Assembly (NCBI GenBank): GCA_963702075.1
Contig: OY969703.1
Coordinates: 1,736,001-1,800,000 of the forward strand
Direction: 5' to 3'
Length of the DNA: 64,000 nt
Source: VAYN01 sp963702075
Lineage (GTDB): Bacteria > Actinomycetota > Thermoleophilia > Solirubrobacterales > 70-9
Below, in pieces: positions 1 to 7,759 of this stretch (positions are counted from its first letter, which is position 1; each line of letters starts with the position of its first letter). Under the pieces are notes generated by a model, which did no database searches, was not told the DNA's origin, and was given only the letters and a program-made list of their open reading frames with translations. The position numbers and the translations under genes were made by a program.

Positions 1-1
1 G

Positions 2-196
2 ACGCCGTTCGAGCGGCACCTGAAGGCGCTGCGGGTGGAGATCGGCCTACGCGAGCGTGACGGCGGCACCAAGGTCAGCATCACCGAGGAACAGACCCTG
101 AAAGGCATGTCCAAGTTCGGCTCCCCCCTGATGCGCCGCGCCCGCGGCGACATCCTCGACGAAGCGCTCGACGGGATCGAGGAGGCGCTGACGTGA
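2..196 (+). CDS. C-terminal end of a possible SRPBCC-type protein (5' part outside the window)
   Basis: An open frame enters from the left edge and runs 64 codons to a TGA at 194-196. The visible part has two short strand-like stretches and then a long amphipathic helix (FGSPLMRRARGDILDEAL) that closes the protein. This is how SRPBCC/START-like ligand-binding proteins usually end: last strands, then a long C-terminal helix over the cavity. The missing N-terminus leaves the family call tentative. It is followed after 19 bases by an inverted repeat and then by the FAD-linked oxidase on the same strand. Confidence 0.45.
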   Translation, partial: TPFERHLKALRVEIGLRERDGGTKVSITEEQTLKGMSKFGSPLMRRARGDILDEALDGIEEALT

Positions 197-215
197 CAAA
201 TCGCCACGCCTCCCG

Positions 216-262
216 AACTGCATCAACTTTTCTATCTGCTGGGTGGAAAAGTTGATGCAGTT
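216..262. repeat. 17-bp perfect inverted repeat spanning the start of the FAD oxidase
   Basis: The arm AACTGCATCAACTTTTC at 216-232 is exactly complementary to 246-262, with a 13-base spacer. The right arm covers the first codons of the oxidase frame, so an RNA hairpin here would hold the ATG at 255 and the weak GGTGG just upstream of it. The element is less GC-rich than its surroundings. It could be an operator, a translation-controlling hairpin or a dispersed palindromic repeat, and the sequence alone does not decide between these. Confidence 0.85.
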
Positions 263-1889
263 CCCGAGGCGGGACGCGAAGTGGTGGGGCTGGGGGGATC
301 CGGCGGTCGAGCCGCGGCTGGACGATGAGGCGCTGGGGGTGCTGCGGGAGCGGATCGGGGAGCTGGAGGCTTGGCCGCTGGCGCGGGAGCTCGGGGAGTT
401 CGAGCTGCCGGAGCCGGAGGCGCTGCCGCGATCGCTGGTCGATGCAGTGGGAGAGGGAAGCGTCTTCACCGGCGACGAGGATCGGCTGCGGCACGCGACC
501 GGGCGCGGCTACGTCGACCTGGCGCGGTTGCGGAACGGGAAGCTGGAGATGGCACCCGACGCTGTCGTCATTCCTCCGGATGCCGACTCGCTGCGGCGTG
601 TCATCGACGTCTGCGCGGCGGAGGGGATTGATGTCGTCCCGTTCGGGGGCGGCACCAGCGTCGTCGGTGGGGTCGAGCCTGTGCGGGGCGCCCATTCACG
701 CCTGATCAGCCTCGACCTCGGTGCGCTGCGCGACGTTGAGGTGGACGAGCGCTCGCTGACGGCGCGCCTCGGCGCCGGGCTGCGCGGACCTGAGGCCGAG
801 GCGGCGCTCGGGCGCCAGGGACTCACGCTCGGCCACTTCCCGCAGTCCTTCGAGTACGCGACCGTCGGCGGCTTCGCCGCGACCCGCAGCGCCGGCCAGG
901 CATCGAGCGGATACGGGCGTTTCGACGCCTTGGTCAGCTCGGTGCGGTTGCTGGCGCCCGCCGGCGAGCTGACGACGCTGGAGACGCCGCACACGGCCGC
1001 CGGCCCTGCCCTGCGGGAGCTGGTGGTCGGCTCGGAGGGTGTGCTCGGCGTGATCCCGGACGTGACCGTGCGGGTGCGCCCGGCGCCCGGCGTCAAGCGC
1101 TACGAGGCTTGGATGGCCGAGTCCTTCGAGGCCGGCTCGGAGATCGTGCGGGCGCTGGCCCAAGGTCCGGGCCTGCCCGAGGTCATCCGCGTCTCCGACG
1201 AGGAGGAGACCGAAGGGACGCTGGCGCTCTCGGGCCCGCGCGGCCTCAGCGGACAGCTCTTCGACGGCTACCTAGGCCTGCGGAAGCGTCGCGGCGGCGC
1301 CCTGGTGATCGTCGGCTTCGAGGGCGGCGAGGAGCACGTGGCGCGCCGCCGCGCCCTCACCGTCCGCGCCCTCCGCGACGGCGGCGCCGCCTACCTCGGC
1401 CAGGCCGCCGGGCGCGCCTGGGAGCACGGCCGCTACCAGGGCCCCTACCTGCGCGACACGCTGATGGAGATGGGGGCGATGGTGGAGACGCTGGAGACCT
1501 CCCACGCCTGGAGCCGCCTCGAGGAGCTGCACACGGCGGTTGGCGCCGCGATCCGCTCTGCCCTCGCCGAGCAGGGGACGCCCGGCCTCGTCTTCTGCCA
1601 CCTCTCCCACGCCTACGCCGACGGCGCCTCGCTCTACTTCACCTTCATCTCCCGCGGCCGCCGCGGCGCCGAGGTCGAGCAGTGGCGCGCGGTCAAGCAG
1701 GCCGCCTCGGAAGCGATCGTCGCCCACGGCGGCACGATCACCCACCACCACGCCGTCGGTCGCGACCACCGCCCCTACATGGAGGCCGAGGTGGGGCGGA
1801 CCGGCATCGAGGTACTGCGAGCGGTCAAGGAGCAGCTCGATCCGGCGGGGATCATGAACCCCGGCAAGCTGCTGCCGGCGGACTATTGA
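255..1889 (+). CDS. FAD-linked oxidase, alkyldihydroxyacetonephosphate synthase-like
   Basis: Predicted flavoprotein of 544 residues. An N-terminal region beginning KWWGWGDP is followed by a PCMH-type FAD-binding domain containing PDAVVIPPDADSL and the pyrophosphate-loop stretch PFGGGTSVVGG. The C-terminal FAD-oxidase domain ends with the usual PAGIMNPGKLL. The WWGWGDP opening and the total length match the alkyl-DHAP synthase/glycolate oxidase branch; the substrate cannot be read from the sequence. I take ATG 255 as the start; an in-frame GTG at 243 is possible, but its codons come from the inverted repeat. The 3' end overlaps the convergent lipoprotein gene by 7 bases. Third codon positions are G-rich in the first 500 bases and C-rich near the end. 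Confidence 0.88.
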   Translation: MQFPRRDAKWWGWGDPAVEPRLDDEALGVLRERIGELEAWPLARELGEFELPEPEALPRSLVDAVGEGSVFTGDEDRLRHATGRGYVDLARLRNGKLEMAPDAVVIPPDADSLRRVIDVCAAEGIDVVPFGGGTSVVGGVEPVRGAHSRLISLDLGALRDVEVDERSLTARLGAGLRGPEAEAALGRQGLTLGHFPQSFEYATVGGFAATRSAGQASSGYGRFDALVSSVRLLAPAGELTTLETPHTAAGPALRELVVGSEGVLGVIPDVTVRVRPAPGVKRYEAWMAESFEAGSEIVRALAQGPGLPEVIRVSDEEETEGTLALSGPRGLSGQLFDGYLGLRKRRGGALVIVGFEGGEEHVARRRALTVRALRDGGAAYLGQAAGRAWEHGRYQGPYLRDTLMEMGAMVETLETSHAWSRLEELHTAVGAAIRSALAEQGTPGLVFCHLSHAYADGASLYFTFISRGRRGAEVEQWRAVKQAASEAIVAHGGTITHHHAVGRDHRPYMEAEVGRTGIEVLRAVKEQLDPAGIMNPGKLLPADY

Positions 1890-2446
1890 CCCGCGCCGCC
1901 AGCGGACCCGACGAGCGGGCCGGTGAAAGAGCCCCGGGCAACAGGTTCGCCGATCTGAACTGGATCGGTGGCACTCGGTGCCTCTTCCGCAGCGGTAAAG
2001 AAACGATCGTCGTTGTTGACCTTGGTCACGAGGAATTCGGTTGTGCTGCCGTCTTCGAGAAAGGAAAGTGACTCTGGGTTCGGTTCCAGGTTGACCGACA
2101 ACTCCTCTCCGTTAGGCACGTGGTAGCTGGCGAAGGACACCATGTTGTGTCGTGAGCCCATCTGCCAGATGAAGTACTGCTTCTCGCCCCTCGCGCGCTC
2201 GAGGCCCTTCAGCTTGATCCTCATCAGCGGCAAGCCTGACGCTTGCTTTACATAGACAACGGTCCCGGTCACGCCACTATCTCCGAGCGATCGAAGGACG
2301 GCTTCCGTCGGACCGGACTTGTGGCTCTGAGGGGCGGTGCCGGCGGTCGCCGAGCTCGACCCGTCGTCGCCGCAACCAACCAAAAGTAGTGCAGGGAGGG
2401 CGAGGACTCCGAACAGGAGGTGCACTAGTGGCAATCGATGGACCAT
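1883..2446 (-). CDS. Predicted lipoprotein with a possible RskA-like outer domain (paralogue A)
   Basis: 187 residues. A hydrophobic signal (about residues 5-24) ends in a lipobox LLVGC with Cys25, so it is probably a lipid-anchored exported protein. After a Ser/Thr-rich spacer the domain has GTVVYVKQASG, YFIWQMG and a closing GSFTGPLVG. The same layout (V-V strand, Y-x-x-W, G-x-x-x-GP-hV-G end) occurs in the genes at 3930-4532 and 2507-3526. This is reminiscent of the C-terminal domain of anti-sigma-K factor RskA, but no cytoplasmic sigma-binding region exists here. Function is unknown; the family suggestion is a weak inference. Confidence 0.7.
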   Translation of the reverse strand: MVHRLPLVHLLFGVLALPALLLVGCGDDGSSSATAGTAPQSHKSGPTEAVLRSLGDSGVTGTVVYVKQASGLPLMRIKLKGLERARGEKQYFIWQMGSRHNMVSFASYHVPNGEELSVNLEPNPESLSFLEDGSTTEFLVTKVNNDDRFFTAAEEAPSATDPVQIGEPVARGSFTGPLVGSAGGAGQ

Positions 2447-2506
2447 TGCGCAGCGCAGGCTACGACAATCGGGATTTCTTGAGTAAGAAGAACAGAAAAG
2501 CGCGCG

Positions 2507-3526
2507 TTACTTCTTGGCGGCGCCCACAACCGGGCCGCTGATGGTCCCGCGCAGGACTTCGGTGCCGGTGTAGAGCGGCGCCTTCTTTTCTTTCGTTGCC
2601 TGCGCCAGCGAAGCTTTCAGTTGCGATTCGTCGGTTGCCGTGATCGCGATCTGATCGAAAGTTTCGTTTGCCAGGTAGGCGAGGATTTCTACCGGGACCC
2701 CGACCTCGGCCCTGATCTGACCGTTCTTGGCGACTTCGGTCGAGGCCAGCGGCAGCATTTTGTCCTGCGACGCGGCAAGCCAGACCGTGTAGCCGCCGCA
2801 GGCTGGGAGGGGCGGGAGGCCTTCGGCGGCAACCTGGAGAGCGAGGTTGTTCTTCACTCGCCCGAAGACGACAAGCCCGCGGCCTTCGCTGCCGTCTACC
2901 GGGTTAAGCACTGCCCGCGTCGGTTCTTTCGCGGCTTTGATCGCCGAGGCAGCCAGGACGGCGATCGCTTTGCCGTTTGCCTTGGGCGCCGCCGCGGTCG
3001 GCTTTTCGCAGTTGCTCTGGGGCGCCGAGGACGCCGTCGTCGTGCTCGAAGTGTCCGAGCCGCCCCCGCCGCTGCCGGCGACGAAGAGGATGACGACGAA
3101 CAGCACCACGATCGTGACCCCAGCCAAGATCGCCCACAACCCCCGGTTCTCCAACAGCTTCGCCTCACGAGCAATCTCTTTGGGCCCATGCCCATGCTCA
3201 TGATGCGGAATCGGCTTGACCGGCTCAGGGGGGGCAGTCCTCTTCTCCTCGGCCGGCACCTCCGGTTTCGGAGCCTTGGGCGGGGAGGCCTCGTCCGCCG
3301 GAGGCTCCCCAATTCGGTCTCCGCCGGACGAGGTCTCGCCGCCCCCCGGCCCCGGTATCGAAGGAGCAGGGATCCCTTCCGCTTCAAGATCAGCCGCCGC
3401 CTTCTGCGCCCGCGCATGGACCTCGTCGACCGAGATCCCCATCAGCGCCGCAAGATCTTCGTAGCCCTGCGCCCCCCGCTGCGCGAGCAGCCGCAGGATC
3501 GCCTTCTGGTCGTCACTCAGAGCCAC
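2507..3526 (-). CDS. Membrane protein: cytoplasmic HTH-like domain, one TM helix, outer RskA-like domain (paralogue C)
   Basis: 339 residues. The first 50 or so form a helical segment (DQKAILRLLAQRGAQGYEDL, then ALMGISVDEV) that looks like a small helix-turn-helix or sigma-region-4-like fold. A Pro/Glu-rich linker follows (about 55-112), then a transmembrane helix at about 130-150. The outer domain ends TISGPVVGAAKK and contains YTVWLAASQDK, matching the two neighbouring lipoproteins. The order (inside helical domain, TM, outside domain) is that of membrane anti-sigma or one-component regulators. No sigma-factor gene is nearby. The role is inferred only. Confidence 0.7.
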   Translation of the reverse strand: MALSDDQKAILRLLAQRGAQGYEDLAALMGISVDEVHARAQKAAADLEAEGIPAPSIPGPGGGETSSGGDRIGEPPADEASPPKAPKPEVPAEEKRTAPPEPVKPIPHHEHGHGPKEIAREAKLLENRGLWAILAGVTIVVLFVVILFVAGSGGGGSDTSSTTTASSAPQSNCEKPTAAAPKANGKAIAVLAASAIKAAKEPTRAVLNPVDGSEGRGLVVFGRVKNNLALQVAAEGLPPLPACGGYTVWLAASQDKMLPLASTEVAKNGQIRAEVGVPVEILAYLANETFDQIAITATDESQLKASLAQATKEKKAPLYTGTEVLRGTISGPVVGAAKK

Positions 3527-3556
3527 GAAGCGCGAAGCCTATTAGGGTGCCCAGCT

Positions 3557-3967
3557 GTGAACGAGGACGCTCAGGTTAAGCCGCAGCACTTCGACGGACT
3601 GATCGGCACCGAATGGCTCAGCGACGACCCCGACGACGCCCGGGTGCGGCTGCCGATTCGCGACGAGCTGCGCCAGCCCTTCGGCCTCATGCACGGCGGC
3701 GTGATGTCGACCCTGGTCGAGAGCGTCTGCTCGCGGGCGACCGCCGGTGCCGTCTGGGAGGACGGGATGGCGGCGATGGGCCAGTCGATCGACGTCAGCT
3801 TCATCCGCCCCGTCACCGAGGGCGCGGTGGAGGTAAAAGCGAAGGCTCGGCACCGTGGCCGAACGACTTGGCTCTGGGAGTGCGAAGTCTTGAACGACGA
3901 AGGCAAGCTCTGCGCGCTCGGGCGTATGACTATTGCGGTTCGACCGCGCCCACAAGCGGACCGCTGA
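3557..3967 (+). CDS. PaaI-type hotdog-fold thioesterase
   Basis: 136 residues from a GTG start. The family signature is visible: FGLMHGGVMSTLVES (HGG with the helix that follows, about residues 44-58) and MGQSIDVSFIRPV for the central strand. Members hydrolyse acyl- or aryl-CoA thioesters in the cytoplasm, usually as homotetramers. The frame is open far upstream, but that extension is only the opposite-strand shadow of the membrane gene at 2507-3526. The start at 3557 lies 30 bases from that divergent gene and gives the usual family length. The 3' end overlaps the convergent lipoprotein gene by 38 bases. Confidence 0.85.
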   Translation: MNEDAQVKPQHFDGLIGTEWLSDDPDDARVRLPIRDELRQPFGLMHGGVMSTLVESVCSRATAGAVWEDGMAAMGQSIDVSFIRPVTEGAVEVKAKARHRGRTTWLWECEVLNDEGKLCALGRMTIAVRPRPQADR

Positions 3968-4532
3968 GGATTCCTTCGGCGACCGGTGCGCCGAGGTCGG
4001 GCGAGTCGCCGGTCTTGTCGAATCTGATGATCGATTTCTCGAGGCCCGCGGGACTGTCGATCTTGGTGACGAGAAAGTGGGTCAACTTTCCGTCTTCGAG
4101 AGCGACGTAGGCCTTCGCGGTCGGTTCGAGTTCGACTGAGAGACGACCATCGTCGCCGACACGGTAAGTCGCCAGGTTGACCATGTTGTCGGGCGTCTGC
4201 AGCGACACTCGATCCTGAGGGGTTTGGATTTGCCAGAGGCCATACTGGCTTTCACCGTGAGTTGCACTGAGCCCGCCGAGGTTGACTTTCAAGGTGTACC
4301 GGCCTGACCTCTTGGTAAAGACGGCGGTCCCGGCAGTCTTTCCATCGCCAAACGGCCGCAGCGCCGCTTTCGCATAAGCGTTGTCGGCAGAGTGGGGGGA
4401 GGTCGCTGCACCAGCGGTTGAAGAGCTCTCGCTGCTCCCACACCCGATCACCGCCGCAGTCCCTGCTGCCAAAAGAAAACTACAGGCCGCGAAGAGGTAA
4501 AAAGCGACCCCTTTGACTTTCACTCCCGACAT
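3930..4532 (-). CDS. Predicted lipoprotein with a possible RskA-like outer domain (paralogue B)
   Basis: 200 residues. The signal segment ends with AVIGC (Cys31), a lipobox, followed by a Ser-rich spacer. The domain contains GTAVFTKRSGRYTLKV, YGLWQIQ, FLVTKID and the terminal GILSGPLVG. It is clearly related to the lipoprotein at 1883-2446 (shared FLVTK, VEGEP-like and GPLVG segments) and more distantly to the outer domain of the protein at 2507-3526. The three copies on one strand, interrupted only by the thioesterase on the other, suggest local duplication. No catalytic motif is seen; function unknown. Confidence 0.72.
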   Translation of the reverse strand: MSGVKVKGVAFYLFAACSFLLAAGTAAVIGCGSSESSSTAGAATSPHSADNAYAKAALRPFGDGKTAGTAVFTKRSGRYTLKVNLGGLSATHGESQYGLWQIQTPQDRVSLQTPDNMVNLATYRVGDDGRLSVELEPTAKAYVALEDGKLTHFLVTKIDSPAGLEKSIIRFDKTGDSPDLGAPVAEGILSGPLVGAVEPQ

Positions 4533-4561
4533 TGCTCAGGGAGTGTAGGGGCAGAAGTTGT

Positions 4562-6232
4562 TCAGCCGCCGAAGCGGTTGGTGATCGGGAGTCGCCGGTC
4601 CTTGCCGAAGCCTTTCGGCGTGATCCGGATTCCCGGCGCCGCCTGGCGGCGCTTGTACTCGGAGCGGTCTACCAGGCGGATCACCTCGTCGACGGTCTCG
4701 GCCGGCATCCCGGCGGCGATCATCTCTTCGCGGCCTTCGTCGCGCTCGACGTAGCTCTCGAGGATGCGGTCGAGCAGGTCGTAGGGCGGCAGCGAGTCCT
4801 CGTCGCGCTGGTCGGGTCGCAGCTCGGCCGAGGGCGGGCGCTCGATCACGCTCGCCGGCACCAGCTCGCGCCCGGCCCGCTGGTTGCGCCGTTCGACCAA
4901 TTCGTAGACGAGCCCCTTCGGCACGTCCTTGATCACCGCAAAGCCGCCGGCCATGTCGCCGTAGAGGGTCGCGTAGCCGACCGACATCTCACTCTTGTTG
5001 CCGGTCGTCAGCACCAACCAACCGTGCCGGTTGGAGAGGGCCATCATCAGGTTGCCGCGGATCCGCGCCTGGATGTTCTCGGCGGCGAGGTCGGGCTCGG
5101 AAGGACGCGCCGGATCCCGGGGCGGTGCGTCCTCACCCTGCGAGGGCTCTTCGTCGGGCCGCATCAGCCCGTCCAGCGCCCGCTCGTAGCCCTGCATCAT
5201 CGGCTCGATCCCGATCTCGAGCAGCTCGCAGCCGAGATTGGCGGCGATTTCGCGGGCGTCCTGCTGAGTGTCGGTGCTGGAGTGGGGGGAGGGCATGACA
5301 ACGCAGGAGAGCTGCTCCGGCCCGACCGCGTCGGCGGCGAGCATCGCCACCAGAGCGGAGTCGATCCCGCCGGAGAGGGCGACGCCGATGTGCTTGAAGC
5401 CGTTCTTGCCGACGTAGTCGCGCAGGCCGAGGGTGAGCGCCTCGTAGACCTCGTCGAGGTCGCCCAGCGGCTCGGCGAGCCGGCCGGTCTCCGTGTGCGG
5501 GACCTCGCAGACCAGCAACTCCTCCTCGAACTGGGCGGCGCGGGCGACCACGGTCCCGTCGGGGGCGGTGAGCAGGCTCTGGCCGTCGAAGACCAGCTCG
5601 TCCTGGCCGCCGACCAGGTTGCAGAAGGCGAAGTAGGCGCCGTAGGCGCGCGAGCGTTCGCAGAGCATCTGCTCGCGCTCCCGTCCCTTGCCGCGGTGGT
5701 AAGGGGAGCCGGAGGGGTTGGCGATCAGCCGCGCGCCCGCCTCGGCCTCGGCCTGTGCCGGGCCGCCGGGGAGCCAGATGTCCTCGCAGATCGTCAACCC
5801 CGTTTTCAGCTCGCCGATCTCGATCGCGATCGGCTCGGCGCCGGGCACGAAGTAACGCTGCTCGTCGAAGACGGCGTAGTTGGGAAGGCGGTTCTTGCGG
5901 TAGACCGCCTGCACAGCGCCGTCGGCGAGGACCGCGGTGGAATTGTGGGCGTGGCGGGCGTCGCTGCGGTCGTCGACCGGCTCGGCGAAGCCGACCAGCG
6001 CGGTGATCCCGGCAGCGTGCCTGGCCAGCTCCTCGACCGCGCGCTGGTTGGCGGCGAGGAAGTGGCGCTTCAGGTAGAGGTCCTCGGCCGGGTAGCCGGG
6101 GATGCAGAGCTCGGGGAAGATCACCAGCTCGGCGCCCTCCTCGCGGGCGCGGCCGATCCACTCGGCCACTTTCGCCGCGTTGGCGTCGATCGCGCCGACG
6201 GTGGGGTTGATCTGGGCTAGGGCTACGCGCAT
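4562..6232 (-). CDS. nadE: Glutamine-dependent NAD+ synthetase
   Basis: 556 residues, two domains. Residues 1 to about 260 are a nitrilase-type glutaminase: catalytic Glu in FPELCIPGYP, Lys in YRKNRLPNY and Cys in LTICEDIW. The second half is the NAD synthetase with the ATP-pyrophosphatase loop SGGIDSALVA, and TTGNKSEMSVGYATLYGDM downstream. It amidates nicotinic acid adenine dinucleotide to NAD+, with ammonia passed between the two sites. The length equals that of typical two-domain NadE. It stands alone here, divergent from the metalloprotease at 6313. Confidence 0.96.
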   Translation of the reverse strand: MRVALAQINPTVGAIDANAAKVAEWIGRAREEGAELVIFPELCIPGYPAEDLYLKRHFLAANQRAVEELARHAAGITALVGFAEPVDDRSDARHAHNSTAVLADGAVQAVYRKNRLPNYAVFDEQRYFVPGAEPIAIEIGELKTGLTICEDIWLPGGPAQAEAEAGARLIANPSGSPYHRGKGREREQMLCERSRAYGAYFAFCNLVGGQDELVFDGQSLLTAPDGTVVARAAQFEEELLVCEVPHTETGRLAEPLGDLDEVYEALTLGLRDYVGKNGFKHIGVALSGGIDSALVAMLAADAVGPEQLSCVVMPSPHSSTDTQQDAREIAANLGCELLEIGIEPMMQGYERALDGLMRPDEEPSQGEDAPPRDPARPSEPDLAAENIQARIRGNLMMALSNRHGWLVLTTGNKSEMSVGYATLYGDMAGGFAVIKDVPKGLVYELVERRNQRAGRELVPASVIERPPSAELRPDQRDEDSLPPYDLLDRILESYVERDEGREEMIAAGMPAETVDEVIRLVDRSEYKRRQAAPGIRITPKGFGKDRRLPITNRFGG

Positions 6233-6312
6233 CGGGCCCTGCGGAGGCTATTACCGAAGCCTCCTCCGCGATCGCGAGAGCGACTTTCGGCCCCCGCTAG
6301 GGTTCTTCGAGC

Positions 6313-7737
6313 ATGCGGAACCGCCGGCGCCACCTGGTCGGTACCTCGGCGGTGCTGCTGCTAGCCCTCGCCGCGGCCCCTGCTGCCCACGCCGCTTCCG
6401 ACCTCGGCGAAGCCACGCTCGCTTCCGAATCGCAGAAGCCGTTCATCATGCCGCAGGCGCGCCCGACCGAAGACCGCCCGCGGCCGACCGACGACCCCGA
6501 TCCCAACCGCAACGCCTACTCGGTCCCGGAGGCGAAGGGCTCGCCGGCCTGCTCGCCGCACTTCTGCGTCCACTGGGTCGACCAGGGCCTCGACGCGCCC
6601 AACCTCTCCGACCGCAACGGCGACGGCGTCCCCGACTTCGTCGAACGGGTGCTGCAGGTCGCCGAACACGTGCACGACGTCGAGAACGAGAAGCTCGGCT
6701 GGCGCGAGCCGCGCAGCGACGGCCACCAGGGCGGTCGCAACGGCAAGACCGACGTCTACCTCTCGCAGATCGGCGGCGAACTGTTCGGTTACGCGGCACC
6801 CGACCGCGGCCAGGCGACCAAGGACCACCGGATCCCGCGGCACCTGCACGGCTACCTCGTCCTCGACAACGACTACAGCGCCTTCGAGTTCCCGCATACG
6901 AAGCCGCTGAACGACCTCAAGGTGACCTTCGCGCACGAGTACAACCACATCCTCCAGTTCGGCTACGACGCCTACCAGGACCCCTGGTTCGCCGAGTGCA
7001 GCGCGACCTGGATGGAGGACCAGGTCTACAACGGCATCGACGACTACCTGCGCTACGTCCGCCGCTGGGTCAAGCTCTGGGAAACGCCGTTGACCGCGAG
7101 CTCGATCAAGGAGTACGGCAGCGCCGTCTGGAACCAGTGGCTGGCGCGGCGCTACGGCGAGTCGATCGTCCGCAAGGCTTGGGCGGGCGCGATCGACGCC
7201 AAGCCGGGCGGCTTTTCCATCTCCTCCTACGAACGAGCGATCCGCGCGGCGGGACCCTCGGACTTCAGCCACGACTTCACCCGATTCGCCGCCGCCACGG
7301 CGGAGTGGCGGACCGGGAAGGGTTTCCGCGAGAGCCGTCTCTTCCCGGACATGCCGCGCCAGGGTCACCTGCCGCTCGACGGCGGCCGGCTGACGCGCTT
7401 CCTCAACCACACGACCTTTCAGCTGCTGCGGGTTCCGGCGAGGGGCGGCCGCGCCGCGGTCGCGCACCTGACGGCGCCGGTCGGGACGGCGGCCGGATTA
7501 GCGCTTGTTGGCCGGATCGGCAGCGAGCGGCAGGGGCACACGGTCTCGCGGATCGACTTCAGGCGCGGGGGAGGGCGGATGACGGTGCGACTGCCGCGCC
7601 CGGGCCGCTTCTCCCGCATCACCGCGGTCGTCGTCAACGCCGACGCACGGGCAAGCGGCTTCAGCGCCCGCCGCCTCGACTGGCTCTATCTCACCGACGG
7701 CTTCCCGTTCGAAGTCAGCGGCGAACTGATCCGCTAG
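6313..7737 (+). CDS. Secreted HEXXH metalloprotease (MXAN_6640-type)
   Basis: 474 residues with a Sec-type signal (Arg-rich start, hydrophobic core, LAAAPAAHA cleavage region). The zinc motif is HEYNH at residues 208-212, followed by ILQFGYDAYQDPWFAECSA, where the Glu of AECSATW is the likely third ligand. The stretch DRNGDGVPDFVERVL just after the processed N-terminus looks like a calcium-binding DxNxDGxxD loop. Together these match secreted metalloproteases of the MXAN_6640 type. The C-terminal 120 residues are strand-rich and probably non-catalytic. Substrate unknown. It is convergent with the acyltransferase gene, 22 bases away. Confidence 0.82.
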   Translation: MRNRRRHLVGTSAVLLLALAAAPAAHAASDLGEATLASESQKPFIMPQARPTEDRPRPTDDPDPNRNAYSVPEAKGSPACSPHFCVHWVDQGLDAPNLSDRNGDGVPDFVERVLQVAEHVHDVENEKLGWREPRSDGHQGGRNGKTDVYLSQIGGELFGYAAPDRGQATKDHRIPRHLHGYLVLDNDYSAFEFPHTKPLNDLKVTFAHEYNHILQFGYDAYQDPWFAECSATWMEDQVYNGIDDYLRYVRRWVKLWETPLTASSIKEYGSAVWNQWLARRYGESIVRKAWAGAIDAKPGGFSISSYERAIRAAGPSDFSHDFTRFAAATAEWRTGKGFRESRLFPDMPRQGHLPLDGGRLTRFLNHTTFQLLRVPARGGRAAVAHLTAPVGTAAGLALVGRIGSERQGHTVSRIDFRRGGGRMTVRLPRPGRFSRITAVVVNADARASGFSARRLDWLYLTDGFPFEVSGELIR

Positions 7738-7759
7738 CGGACTCGCCGCGGCGCCCTGG

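Noticed and set aside
243..254. GTG 243 as start of the FAD oxidase
   Set aside because: Possible, but the four extra codons come from the inverted repeat and no ribosome site precedes them.
4532..6220. Long plus-strand open frame opposite nadE (562 codons)
   Set aside because: High GC makes long antisense frames common; it lacks recognisable motifs, while nadE on the other strand has complete domains.
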